Source of the DNA: Ananas comosus | Taxonomy: Eukaryota > Streptophyta > Magnoliopsida > Poales > Bromeliaceae | DNA length: 64,000 bases | Assembly: GCF_001540865.1 (NCBI RefSeq) | Contig: NC_033629.1 | Location: forward strand, 10,227,873-10,291,872 | Direction of reading: 5' to 3' | Part shown: in pieces, positions 49,200 through 61,437 of the stretch | Layout: every line of letters starts with the position of its first letter | Numbering within the stretch: the stretch's first letter is position 1 | Made by a program: the position numbers and the translations under genes | The notes under the pieces: generated by a model | Told to the model about the DNA's origin: nothing | Database searches by the model: none | The model's input: only the letters and a program-made list of their open reading frames with translations

Positions 49200-51770
49200 A
49201 GGGGACCTGGCTGACGATAATATTAGTAGTTGGGACGACGCAATTGTCACAAGCACACCTTGAAATTAATGGTGGATTCTCTATATAAGATTTTTTTTTT
49301 TAACTTTGCCTAAAAAAAATAGATACTAAATCTCCAATGTTCAACTACAATCATTTCCAAGCAAAAGAGTTCACATATAATTAAAGTTCCTGGAATCTGT
49401 AGTTTGAATTGAAATCAATTGCATGTATTCTATTGTTTTCAGATAGAATATATTAACGAAGAGTGAATTTTAGTAATTTTAATTATGGCCATTGGAAGGT
49501 CAAATAGGTTAAAACAAGGATGTTATTTTGAACAATATAATAGTTGGAAGTTAGTACCTGAGCATAGATAATATAGATTTTAATTACTATGTAACCTTTC
49601 AATATGCTTGGTTATGGATAGTCATATCAAAAGTTAAAGGTACTTAAATATTTTACAAAAAATTTGCGATCAAATAGAATGTTCTTTAATTATTATTTTT
49701 TTTAATCATAAGCTATTAATTCAAATTGAGTTTATCGACACCTTCCTATAAAAAAAATTGCAATGAAATTAAAAAAGAATCTCACCAATTTATATGACTT
49801 TGTACACTATCTCAACTTTCCAAATAAGGAAATTTTCATGCATTGGATTAAATTGAATATATATATTTCTATACATGCACATTCTTGCATGTAATATGCT
49901 ATATACACATAGATTTAGCTGAGAGTTTCTTATGTATTCTTATTTGGTGGATTTATCATTTTCTTTGGCAAAATATTTGGCGGATTTAGTTATGCTTTGT
50001 TGTATAGAGAAGATGATTATGCCTCCGAGTGTTGTTTAACTTGATCATGGAAATGTAGTTGTTGCAAGGTACTTGTCTTTGACTCTTTTTAATTTATTGT
50101 TCCTATTGCTAATTTACATGCTTGTTGTATAATCGACTTTGAGAAGTGCATTTTGAGGTCCGAATAATTCTGAGCTATTAAATTTTTTTAGCTATTCTTG
50201 ATTTTGTGTTGTTATCACCAAACTCCTTCAGGAGTAACAAAGCTTTTCAGTTGGTTTTTCCTACGCAAACAATGTTCCCGAGCATAAAGTTTTCATCGCG
50301 CGACAACAACAGCACTGATCAGCTCGATGCAACACATCACTACTTTTTAGAGAACTCCAAGCCAGTGAGTGCTAGGTGAATTGAAGACGAACAAGAAAGG
50401 AGAAATGCTAAGTCTACCCAAAAAAGTCGGTAATTCCTACGACCCTTGGAAAAAAATAATAATAAGATGACTGAAAAAAAAAATGTGGGAAGGGCTGGAT
50501 GGGAGGGGTTTTACCATTACAGCCCAAAATGGGTTGCAATCCTAACACTCCCAAAACGTCAAGAGGATAAATTGCATGTTTGGTCCTCAAACTATGAGGC
50601 TGGTGACACTTGGTCTCCTCGGTTTCTTTGGCCTCCTATCATATATTTATCTAATATATGTCAAACCAACTTTATAAATTGTAAGACTTCAAGAACAATA
50701 GCTTCTTCAGCACTGCATGTGACTACATTACAAAACAAAAACAACAATAAAATAACCGCATCACAGCTTAAAACTTCAAAAAGAGCTACATACTTAATGC
50801 CACTAAGCCTACAACTAGTTCTAAATGAAACATTTGTGTCTGAGAAATTCAAATTGTATCCCTACACAAAACACATCTCATAATACTTGTTAGCTTTTGA
50901 GAAGTATGATTGCATGATGCGCTTATCCTTACTATCGAACGTTGATGTGCATTTCCTTATCATGTGTTCCTAGCTAATCTATCCTTTCATACTACAGGGC
51001 ATTTGGGGGAGGCAATAATGAAATTGTAACTTATAGGAGGGATGTAGAGGTATAGACACTAAAGTCAATTTTTTGGTAATACAAAAGAGTAAATTGCACT
51101 ACGAATCCCTGAACGTTTGCTCGATTTTCACTTTGATCTTTCAACTTTTTAAGTTTGACATTTGACATCTTTGAACTCTAGTATTTCATTCTAGTCATTG
51201 TTTACGTACTATAGGAGAAGAAATTATTATTTCAAATACCAAAGGAATTTTGTTAATACATAGCAATTCATAGTTAAGAAAGTCATCAATTTTGATGAAT
51301 ACCTTATTCAACTTAGAAAAGGTTCGAATCAAAATAATTAATAGTTAACAGGGTGCCGATCAAAAGAAATAAAGTTGAAAGTCTATTTTAAAGTGGCCTA
51401 TAGTAGAAGAAGCATACATTTTTACCAATAATGAAACTAACATAGCATTCAGAAGAAGAAGTAGGTGCATAGAGGGGGAAAACAATCACCTTTTGCTACT
51501 ATTTGTCATTTAGCAGTAGAGGGAACGATCTTCTTAGATAAATTGGATAGCAGAGAGAGGATATTGAGATAGCGTTTGATCACTCTGAGCAAAAGTTCTG
51601 CAACAACAAAGACATCAACTACAGATTATAACATGAAAAATAAACGAGCGTGGGACGTGCGACTGGGGCAGATTAGCTATGATATCATGCTCTTCTACTG
51701 CTGATGTTATCATGCTCTCCTACTTCATGGGGTCGACCTTAATGGTGAAATCTCGAGATTAGGGTTCAAG
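49200..51770. other. Intergenic, AT-rich, no gene recognised
   Basis: Contains MITE-like ends (ttgcatgtttggtcctcaaac near 50570, taaattgcactacgaatccc near 51088) but no bounded element. The open stretch at 50446-50883 matches nothing I know. Confidence 0.45.
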
Positions 51771-51810
51771 TTAAAATTCAGCATTTAGAAGCCAATACCT
51801 TGTATAGGTC

Positions 51811-52275
51811 TTAATCACTGGAATTGGATCCACTGTTGTAATGCAAGGATAAAGGGACGAAGCATTCCCAGGGGTGGTACAGCCCCGGTGGCGCACGTGG
51901 TGATGTGGCATTTTTTGCGTCATCTGCGGAGGTGTAGGAGGAACCCGCGATGACAGAGCTAAGCTCGCTGCATCCGGGAGAAGAGATCGCCATAGAGGGC
52001 AAGGAGATGGGGTGGAGGGGGACGAAGCTCGCAGGAGACAGGGAGAAGAGATCGCCGGAGAGGGAGAGGATATCGGGTGTAGAGGGTGGAAGCTCGCCGG
52101 AGACAAGAGAGGAGATCACCGGAGAGGGAGAAGAGATCGGGTGGAGGGGGTGGAAGCTCACCGGAGCGGAGAAAGGACGGGTACTAGTGGGAAACGGCGG
52201 AGAGCTGGGGTTTTGGGAAGAAACAGCCAAACAGGACGCGACGGAAACTAAGGTAAAAATGTAGAGAGACCCCAC
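51811..52275 (-). other. Open reading frame over a minisatellite (doubtful gene)
   Basis: A 154-residue minus-strand frame with a hydrophobic N-terminus (I-F-T-L-V-S-V-A-S-C-L-A-V) resembling a signal peptide. A P/S-rich body follows, with phrases such as P-L-H-P-I-S-S-P-S. The repeats come straight from the ~66-bp minisatellite, and a second frame is open across the same DNA. It was most likely created by repeat composition. No homologue recognised. Confidence 0.25.
51959..52180. repeat. ~66-bp minisatellite, about 3.3 copies
   Basis: Each unit begins gaagctcgc(c/a)ggaga and includes agagatcgccggagaggg and gggtggaggggg-type blocks. Confidence 0.85.
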
Positions 52276-52749
52276 ACCTTAGGCATTTTTGAAGCGGACT
52301 CCCCCATCTTCAAATAGTTCAGTGAAAACTTTAAATACCATCCCTATGTTTCACACTTTCTCACTTCAATACCATGTGATTTAAAGTGTATCAACTTTGG
52401 TGTCCTATGGTTTCATCATTATCTTTTTATTATTGGTTCCACTAATTTGTTAAATGGGTGATAAAGTTGTCACCAACTTTTCTTATTTGCTCTTAAATTA
52501 GAAGCAAAATAAATATTTTTATTATTTTTAATTGTGTTTAAAATGTAACTCGCATTTAATCTGAAATGACTTAACGAGTACTAATAGTGGTGGTGGTTCT
52601 GAATAATAATAAAAAAAAAAAAACCAAGAGGGTTCTATTTAAAATAAAAATAAAATATTTCAGACGTATATAAGCTCGTTGGTTTGGAAAATGAGTAGGG
52701 GATGGGTCCCCATATTTCTGACGTATATAGGCAATTTTCTAAGGGCGTA

Positions 52750-52940
52750 ATGTGGGATATACCGGACCGGCACGGCCCACATTTTTCGGGCCGAAACGGC
52801 CTAGGAATTGGCCCGGGCTAGGAATTGGCCCGGCCCAGCCCGACATCAAATTCGGTTCGGGCCGGGCGGTGTCGGGCCCGAGCTCCCTAGCCTTTGGCCC
52901 AGCACGGCCCCTCGGCCTGGAAGGCACGGACAGGGCAGTG
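52750..52940. repeat. GGCCCGG-rich degenerate repeat
   Basis: Short degenerate blocks such as ggaattggcccgg (twice), cggcccag and ttcgggccgggc, like the subterminal arrays of some plant hAT MITEs. No ends or TSD seen. Confidence 0.6.
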
Positions 52941-52969
52941 CTTCGGACCATAGTTAGTTAATTCGGATT

Positions 52970-54963
52970 CCGCAAAAATTCGGTACAGATATTATACGCA
53001 TAAAATTCATTTTTTAATTTCTAAATTCATTGAAAAAACGGCTTAAAAAACGGCTTAAAAAACGGCCGGAGAAAGAGGACGAGCCCAATATAAAGCTGTG
53101 CGGGCACAGCTTGCTCCCGTGCCGCTACTGTCGCCTCCCACTGCAGGCTAGCGCGCACGCCAACCTCTCCCTGTCGGCTGCACCTTTACTGCCGACGCAC
53201 CTGTCGCTAAACCGCCGCCGGCTGGGCTTGGCCCCCCTGCTCCTAGCAAGCTTGATTAGGGCTTTTTCTATGTGCTTTCACTATTCCGGCGACCTGGGAC
53301 TAATCTGACACCTTCGGAGGTGAGCATAGTGACCCTTGGATAGCACTGATTACAGTGCTCACCTGATTTGCTGTGAGCGAGGCTCGAATCATCAGTTTCG
53401 CCTTTGTCGCTCCCGAAATGCATTCCTTGCTCAGATTAGGCTTGCTCCCGCGCACTCCACAGTGATTTGCTATGCTCCGGACAATGAGCACAGCCTTCGC
53501 CTCGACGATACCTGTCGGTTCGTGCCTCGGCTGACCCCTGAAGTGCTCGGATCAAGGTAATGGCCTTAATCTCCTCAGATTGCTTGTATATATAGCAAAT
53601 ATTGGATTGTAGTCTGGCTTTTGTGCAATTGTTGCACTGTGGGCTGTTGTGGGCAGCATGTAATTATAGTAGGTGACCTCTGGACCGACTGTCCAAGGTT
53701 CGAAGTCTTTCGCGGAGATCGAATATCGATTTTGTGCATTTTTCGGCAAAGTTCGCCGGCGGAACGCGATTTCGGTTCGGATTTCACCCGACGCTGTTAG
53801 AATGCTGTAGGTTTTGCTGCAGAGCCATATTGGCTGGCCACCCATGTCGTCTCGAGTGTCCGGAGATGACGGCTGAGCGGCGGAGGGTTTCGGTGTCGAA
53901 TTTGACATTTCCAGGAACCCAAATCAGAACAATTATCCGTCGATAATCGTTTCAACGTGAGATCTAGAGTTTGTTGCCGGGAGACCCAAATCAGTGTGTT
54001 TCGGATCAGTCGGTGACTTGTGGCACGAGTTGGTGCGTTTCGGGGCACTTCGTGGGCCTCGACGACGTCCCGGTGTAATTTTCTTTACGGTCATCGATTT
54101 TTGGGAAACCGACTCCGTGGGAAATTGTGGGGATTGTGAGTTTTGTGTTTTGAGCTAGTAGAGTTGGACTCTAACTCTGTGGACCCTTCGTAGGTCCGGT
54201 TGACTGTCTTGCACATCTTAGGGGCAAACGTGACAGTGATACATATGGGTATTTCGATCCGAAGTCGGTCTAGTAATGCATGCTTGATGATGTTCTCTCC
54301 ACCCTCTCCTTATAGTTCTTGCATTATTCGCTGTTGTTGAGCCTGACACCATATGACCCTGATTCTTATTGGTCTACTTAATCATTTTCTATACATGTTT
54401 ATCGTGATCTAGAAGTAGAGCAGCTGTTTACTATACTTGTGCATGATGTGACACCCGTTGTGACCTAGTTGGTTGATTTTCAAGACTCCGGTTGTGTGAT
54501 GACCTATTCGGTTGGTATACTTTGAGGGGTTTGATTATTGGTTATTTGCTGACGGTTATTCAGCATATTTGCATCGATTGTCACTTGCTCGTCAGTATTT
54601 CACGTACACCGGCGGTTTGGCCACCAAAACAGTGTTCTTTTCCGAAAAAGTGGTTGGGAGTACCAACCCGTGAGCCCAGGAGCTTATGTTAGGGTTACAT
54701 GCACATTAAAGCGGTCGTGGCACTTGCCTGAGGCCTTAGACCAATACAGTGGATCTGGATTGGGTATTTTGAACTGACTAGACAACGATAATTTTTGCGA
54801 TGAATTAGAATTTTGACACACTTTGTAAAAATTAAATGTCTTTTGGAGGAAAAAGAATCGTAGGTATCTAGTTGCTTGTATAATGTTAACACGATCTTTG
54901 TATCGAGGCCATGAAGATACAGGGGCCCAGATGCCCAGTTGGCTTCCGAGCTGGGGCATGACA
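52970..54963 (+). mobile_element. Truncated long LTR (LTR-A family) downstream of copy C
   Basis: Blocks shared with 36370-38670: gctccggacaatgagcac near 53475, a ggtttggccacc block with gaaaaagtggttg near 54612-54655, and cttagaccaata near 54735. It ends GGGGCATGACA at 54963. The start is missing. A 13-bp repeat (aaacggcttaaaa) lies at 53035-53066. Confidence 0.7.
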
Positions 54964-55181
54964 ATAAATTCAATATCAACTACTAAGCTGACTTTAGAAG
55001 TTCATGAAATAAGCATTGCACTTAAATATGGTATTTGCAATGGTTTTCCCCATACAAACTTGAAAGGGAAAAAAAATGTCTAAATTACTTATAAATATGT
55101 TGTGGTAGGATAGAAACAACAACTCTTGACAACTTAAAATTACATTATTTCATCCAGAAAATATATTAATAGTTGTTATTA

Positions 55182-55571
55182 CTAAAGACAACCCCCAGGT
55201 CCACCATAATAAAATATATACCCATCATGAAATCCATACTTGCCTGAATTAACAAGTTTAGTGACTTTATAAAAGTTTGCAGCAGTAGTAACTGAATAAT
55301 GTTTGCCATCAATAAGATCATAAGATTTGCCTTTTGAGTCGAAAAGCTTAATATTTTTTATATATGCAGCTTTTTTTGCTAATTCACTAGCATCATGTCC
55401 ACTCCCCATTGGAGGACCTGTTTCTTTTCTTAAATAACCAACATATCCTCCCCATGCGATGAAGGTTGCTCTATTAGCTAAAGTTGTAAAGAGTGACTTG
55501 GGCCAATAGCCTATTAGTTGGGGTGCACCTAAATCTTCTCTCAACAATAACCAGTTTTCTGTACGAGGATC
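55182..55571 (-). CDS. Neprosin-domain protein copy C, last exon only
   Basis: A single exon with acceptor AG (minus strand) before 55571 and stop TAG at 55184-55182, encoding 129 residues. It aligns end to end with the last exons of A and B: D-P-R-T-E-N-W, I-G-Y-W-P-K-S-L-F, P-P-M-G-S-G-H, F-Y-Y-G-G-P-G-G-C. W-G-G-E is W-G-G-Y. The cysteine seen as C-Y-N-V or C-Y-K-V in A and B is F here (N-F-Y-K-V), although the C-terminal cysteine remains. Upstream, intron-5 homology resumes in pieces to about 61600 between transposons, and no earlier exon appears before the window end. The gene is either huge-introned or a broken relic. Confidence 0.8.
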   Translation of the reverse strand, partial: DPRTENWLLLREDLGAPQLIGYWPKSLFTTLANRATFIAWGGYVGYLRKETGPPMGSGHDASELAKKAAYIKNIKLFDSKGKSYDLIDGKHYSVTTAANFYKVTKLVNSGKYGFHDGYIFYYGGPGGCL

Positions 55572-55707
55572 CTGTTATAAAGTTACACATAAAAAGTTAA
55601 AATTATAAAAGTGAGTACTTAAAGAGGTAATTTAAATGATATATGCAACTAAATATATTGCATGTATATAAAAAAGACTAAAATACAAAAAAAAATCTCC
55701 CTACAAA

Positions 55708-55905
55708 TGTGACACCCAAATAATCCCACATTGAATGCGAACGGGGTTGTGATTAGAAAAGTAAGGGACCATGGATTCAAGTAATAATAACTGGGTTTAT
55801 ATATTTTGAGCTAGTAGTTTGGAAGAGCTATTATTGTTAGTGGGATGGGTCGTTATATTTGGTATCAGAGCCTGTTCACGAGTCGAAAGCGTGAGATGAG
55901 CCTTA
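55708..55905 (+). mobile_element. TRIM-1 5' fragment
   Basis: 5' LTR 55708-55858 (TGTGACACCC ... GTTATA), primer site tggtatcagagcc (55861), then only ~45 bp of interior before truncation. Inside copy C intron 5. Confidence 0.82.
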
Positions 55906-56814
55906 CATTACCTGGAGAACGAATTACAACCCTAAATTGTTAAAAATAACATAAATATTTTTTGCTAAATAAACGATTAACATGTTGTGTTTTTCTATTA
56001 ATTCAAACTTCTAAAACATACCATAGGTTTTATTATTATTTCTTAACTTGCAAAATATTGTTACTGTCGTCCAATCTTTTAACTCTATTTATCAGGACTA
56101 TATCACTCAAGTAAAATAGAATTCAATTTTAAAGAAGTTTATAAAAAGCGGCTTAGTTTGAAAAGGTATGAAGCCAATTAATAGATTGACTTATAAGATA
56201 TATTATTATTATATATTTGAGATATATAATATAACATGTCCTATATAAATGTTTAAGTTTTAGATAAATAAATTATCTAGCTAAAGGTAAATTGACATAG
56301 AATTGTAATGGTGATCTATAATATCTTAATCAATTATGAAAATAAATAAAATATGCAAAGAAAAATCAATTATGAAAATAAATAAAACTATGCAAAGAAA
56401 TAAAACCATCAAATAGTTTTTATTTAAAATGTTATAGAAATGTTTGTAACACAATATTATATCTATTCATACAATAGTCCTAGAGTAAACCATTCAAAAA
56501 TAAATATAAGCAAAAATTTAAATATGGACAATTTGAAGATTGTTAATGTATTTAAGGGGTGTTTGCTTATTTACCCCTAATTACTATTTAAAAATTTTTA
56601 AAATTTTCCTGCAAGTATCAAAATACCCTTTTATACCCTAATTTCCATAAGTAAACCCTATAAGTGATTGGGTATATTCGAAGAGAAATCACGAAGGGCA
56701 TTTTTTACAAGGATATATTAGATATTTTTGAACTTTTTGAAGGTGTGTTAGATATTATCTCTATTTTTTTCTAATACGTTTATTCTTTTTGAAAATAATA
56801 AAACTTGGTAAATA
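55906..56814 (-). other. Copy C intron 5 remnant
   Basis: AT-rich intron sequence; its right edge pairs with sequence after 60880 to rebuild the copy B intron. An aaaatcaattatgaaaataaataaa phrase repeats near 56335-56390. Confidence 0.6.
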
Positions 56815-59385
56815 TGGGTTGTGAGGACTGAGATTTTTCTGTAAATTTGACATATTTTTAAATGTTATCGTGTGTATTTTAGTTTTATAACTGCTCGTCA
56901 AATTTTAGCGAAAAATAATTTAAAATAAAAATTTTACGTGATTATTACTTTTCACTTAAAGTGAATAGTAACTTGTATTTCGAAAAAGACCATTGAGTAT
57001 AGATGGCTTCTGTCACGTACCGGACTCCATTTCAGGTGATCCAATAGCTCGTTTTCGACTGTCTAACTATGCTGGACCAATGGCACTGACAAATTTTACG
57101 TTTCATACACGATTTCGAGAAATATGGCTTTTATTGCAGATAGGGCAATTCATTGTGCAGACTAAGATTTTTATGATGTATTTTGGTACTTTTCTGTGGT
57201 GTTGTACAGCAGTACATGAATTTTAATTTTTGAAATTATCAATTTAATTTCGGGGGAAAAATAAGTATATATTAAAGGTGTATGGTGACTATTACTATTC
57301 ACTTAAGTGACTAGTAACCCGTATTTTATTTTGAGGATTCGGCTTGATAATGGCTTTGAAGGTGAATCGGACTCTGTTTCGGACGACCCATTAAGTCATT
57401 TTCGATGGTTCGGCTATGCCGGAAGTGATGGCACTATCCGATTTTATGTCCAATGCACGGTTGTTGAGGAAATCTGCTTTTATCGTAGATTGACCTTGTA
57501 TTACTTGATGTTTTTGCTTTTTAGAATTTGTTGGTGCTCCGTTTTGCCTGAAAATCCTTGGAAAGGTCCCACTAGCCAAGGAACATGCGTTGGTGAGTTC
57601 TTGGAATGAAACTCATAGGTTGGAGGGCTAAATTGCAGTCTTTGCAAAGAACAAATTTGGAGCACTTCGCAAAGAATTCATCATTTTATGTGAAGAATTT
57701 CATAGTTTTGGCGAGTACCAGGATCTACAAGAAAATAGTCTCAAAGGCAATCATGAGGAATCAAGTTTTACGGAATTCAGAATTTTCTATGCAAATTGGC
57801 ACTGAGATGAATTCATTGAAATATTTTCGAATTCGGGAATTATTGATGCAACATTTCAAGGTTTGAAATTGCACGAAAATCATTGAGATAGTGCTTGATG
57901 CAAGTGTTGCGGGCTGGTGGGGGGCTGAGGAGAATTTACCATAAGTTGGAGGACTATAGTGCTCTTTTCCTCATTGTATATGCATATTGGTATGTATGTA
58001 TACATGTATATATACATATATATGTATGTAGAGGGAGGTGGAGAAACCCTAACCCTGGTCTCCAATGTCCTCAACCGCCACCTCTATAGGGCTTACCGGC
58101 GAGCCGCCTGCCGCCGACGACCCTCGGCTGGTGGTGAGGCCAAGCATTCCTTCCTCTCTCTCTTTCTCTCTCTGGTGGTGAGGCCAAGCCTTCCTTCCTC
58201 TCTCTGTCTTTTTCTCTCTCTCTCTCTCTTTCTCGGACTCTCCGCTCTCGGATGGTCGTGGCTGGGGTTGTGGCTACCGCCACCGCCGGCCTGCGCAGGC
58301 TCCGACGACTCACTCCCATTGCCGCCTTGTTTGCTCTATCCCCTGCATGCTCGGGTTCCAACAGGAACCTGAGTGGAAGAAGGGCGTGGCTGCACCTTGG
58401 GACTCGGTCTGCCACCGCTCGGTCGCCGGCCCCGCTCGGCGACCACTGTCTAGCCGCCATGGCGACCTTCTCCTACAACGACACCACCATCTCCTTGTCG
58501 CCTTGCCTTTTCATGAGTTGCGGACAAGCTAAGCTCTAGTTTTTGGGGGATCTAGGGTAGGATCCCCGATCTGGTGCTGTCGAGCCGTTGCCGTCCCTCA
58601 CCATCGGCTGCCGCACCAGGAGGTCCCTCTTGGTTGGGACCAACCCAACAGAGCTGGTGCCGGCCACCCTCATACCACAGAGGGGTCTGGATGACCATCA
58701 GGCCCTCCTACTCCAGAGCTGGACTCGGGTTGGGGTTAGTTTTGGCAAAGGTTACTGTTCAGGCTACCCGGGTTGTCGTTGTCTCCTCAGTTGTGGAGCA
58801 CGATCATCTAGAGTACACATAAAACACCGTACTCAACCTAATTGTTGACAGGGGGCTGGTGGTTACTCTATTTGCGACGTCAATCCCCGGGGACTTGTGG
58901 CTTAGCGGACAACTTGCCCCGGTGCACTCCTCAATACTTGTATTCGCTCCTGACAACGAACACGGTGCCCAATACGTCGAGACCTTCTGGACCATACCTT
59001 CATTCGGATTTCGAAGTCGCGGAATTGGCGGTATAACTCTAATCACTGCGTTACTATGCTAAATGTCGGGCGGCGAGCGGGTATTCGATGAAATTGCAAT
59101 GACTCTTTTTGCATCATTGTTGTTCCGGATAGTGGGGGTTCTTGCATGAATGGTTCAAACTTGATGTTCAAGGTCCAGGAATCCCTCAATTGGGATTTTA
59201 GGGTGATCGGCCTGTAAAATGGTAGGTAATGTGTATAAAATAGGTGATTTTTGGCTCCATTTTTACAGAACAGGTTTTACTGCTGGCTGCAGTGGTTGGA
59301 AAGCCGCGTTGGTTGGTTGGGAAGTTGCTGGGGTAAAACACGAACTAGCGATAGGCCCTAGTTAAGCAATGGTGGCTAGGCCCAA

Positions 59386-59827
59386 TGTGACACCCTACTA
59401 GTCCCACATACCCTAATAATAATAATTGGACTTAATTAAGCATTTTGGTCGGTGGTTTGGGCCCAACGAGTTATTATTTCTAGTGGGCTGGGTTGTTGCA
59501 TTTGGTATCAGAGTCGGTTCACCAGCTGGAAGTGTGAGATGAGTCTTGGCTAAACCAGGGTCAGAATGACAGACTAAGTTAGGGTCGGCGAATAACAGGC
59601 TAAGTCAGGGTCAGAATGACAAGGCTAGCGAGACAAGTCTCACATCGCCTGGTGATCTTGGGCTGTGTGTGTGTTTAGGATTAACGAGGATGTCAGGGTC
59701 TAAACGGGAGGAGTCTGTGACACCCCGCTAGTCCCACATACCCTAATAATAATAATTGGACTTAAGCATTTTGGGCCAGTGGTTTGGGCCTAACGAGTTA
59801 TTAATGTTAGTGGGCTGGGTTGTTACA
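59386..59827 (+). mobile_element. TRIM-1 element, complete, nested in a TRIM-2 LTR
   Basis: LTRs 59386-59500 and 59716-59827 (TGTGACACC ... GTT(G/A)CA). Primer site tggtatcagag (59503) and a ~215-bp interior. TSD CCCAA / CCTAA. The flanks rejoin to the TRIM-2 LTR phrase tggctaggcccaagagg. Confidence 0.92.
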
Positions 59828-59849
59828 CCTAAGAGGTTAAGAGAGTTAA

Positions 59850-60406
59850 GCGTGATAGGACGGGAGTAGTCCTAGGATAAGTTACCGCTTGGAAAGTTGA
59901 GGCGTCACAGTCTTCAATGTGAGACCCCAGATAGTCCTATATATAAGAAATAACAGAGGTAAAACTCTTAACCCGACTTAAGCATTTTGGGTAGTGGCTA
60001 GGCCCAAGAGGTTAAGAGAGTTCAACGTGCTAGGATGGGAGTAGTCCTAGGATGGGTGACCCCCTAGAAAATTGGGGAGTCACAGCTGGTATTAGAGCCA
60101 ATTAACAGCTGAAAATATGAGATGAGTCTCAGTTGAACCAGGATTGGAATGACAAGGCTAGAGAGACGAGTCTCACATCGCCTGGTACTTGTGAGTCTGA
60201 GCCTGACGAGGACGTCAAGACTTAAATGGGGAGGGAGAATGTGAGACCCCAGATAGTTCTATATATAAAATATTATAGGGCTAAAACTCTTAACCTGGCT
60301 TAAACATTTTGGGTGGTGGCTAGACCCAAGAGGTTAAGAGAGTTAAGCGTGCTAGGATAGAAGTAGTCCCAGGATGGGTGACCCCCTCGGAAGTTGGGTT
60401 ATCACA
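59850..60406 (+). mobile_element. TRIM-2 element (59918-60406) next to another TRIM-2 LTR end
   Basis: LTRs 59918-60084 and 60240-60406 (167 bp each; TGTGAGACCCCAG ... TCACA). Primer site tggtattagagcc (60087) and a 155-bp interior. Just before it a third LTR ends ...GGCGTCACA at 59909; that LTR hosts the nested TRIM-1. Confidence 0.9.
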
Positions 60407-60930
60407 GGGACGATGCGTGAGGACGGCTCTACATAGCGGTGTCCTGGATTGTCTTCCTCATGGACTTTTTACTTCTGTACTAGTTCAGCTTCTGTGGGAA
60501 TAATTCTTAATTAGTATCCCTCGATCTATTCATTCATTATCCGCTGATTATTTATAAAGCTTAGGTAGTAGTTTGAGCTATCTATTTAGTTGTTTTCCTA
60601 TCGTGAATTTTCAATACTGTGTGATCATCTCTCCATTAGTTGTCGCTTTTCTGCATCCCTGCTGTATGAATGTAGTGTAGTTGATACTTGTACACTTGCG
60701 CTACGCTATGCATGTATAGGGGAGACTATGCCCGTTTTGATTAGAGGATCTGCTGTTCATTTAGTAGGTCTGTGCACATTACAGGGTATTCTCAAAGTGT
60801 TTAGAAAAAAAAAAATTCACATTTTTCGCTTATTTTCCTTAAAAAGGATTTGTAGAAGGACTCTAGGGCGTGACATGGATCGACTGTACTTGAACTATGA
60901 ACCATTTTGAAATTGGTAAATAAAATTTTA

Positions 60931-61437
60931 GGGATAATTGCCTAAATACCCCTCGTACGTTTGAAAATATCCGATTTACCCCTATTTTTTTTTTCTTTCT
61001 AAAATACTCCTCATATGTTCCACCGTTATTGCAAAATACCTCCGCAGTTATTTCCTGTTAAGTTAACTTGGGTTAAACGTGAGTTAAATATTTACCATAA
61101 TTTAAAAAAATAAAATACCAATTTTGTCCTTAACTTAAGGGCAAATAAGAAATGTTGGTGACGGTAGAGGGGTATATTGGAAAAGACCAAAAGTCAAAAT
61201 ATTTTTTGTGCCATTGACTTTAAGGGCAAATAAGAAAGTCAGTGATGGTGGAAGGGTATATTTGAAAGGGCAAAATAGTAATTTTACAGGGATAACAGAG
61301 TTAATTAACAGATTTTAACTCTAGGGGAATATTAGAAATAGGTTGGAATGTAGAAAGGGTATTTTCAATATTAGCCTTCTAAGAAGGGTAAATCGTAAAG
61401 TCAAAAATTTTTCAGGGGTATATAAGCAATTGCCCCT
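60931..61437. mobile_element. MITE with perfect 8-bp TSD in copy C intron 5
   Basis: Ends GGGATAATTGCC... and ...GCAATTGCCCCT are inverted. TSD AAATTTTA at 60923-60930 and 61438-61445. Internal phrases aagggcaaataagaaa recur. No coding capacity. After it, intron homology to copy B continues (ttatataagctcctt near 61530). Confidence 0.87.

Larger units (their letters stand above)
56820..60875 (+). mobile_element. Solo LTR of LTR-A family with nested TRIMs
   Basis: Starts TGTGAGGACTGAGATTTTT and ends GGGCGTGACA, flanked by TGGGT (56815-56819) and TGGAT (60876-60880), a one-mismatch TSD. Without the nested TRIMs it is about 3 kb. There is no gag-pol, so it is a solo LTR. It carries a telo-box-like aaccctaaccct (58044), a CT-rich duplicated tract (58137-58236) and GC-rich leader-like DNA. 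Chance frames here are not genes. Confidence 0.82.

Noticed and set aside
50446..50883. 145-residue open frame
   Set aside because: No domain, no splice context, AT-rich composition and a MITE-like end inside it.
57959..58848. Overlapping frames on both strands in the CT/GC-rich stretch
   Set aside because: They lie inside the solo LTR, are open on several frames because of composition, and show no domain.
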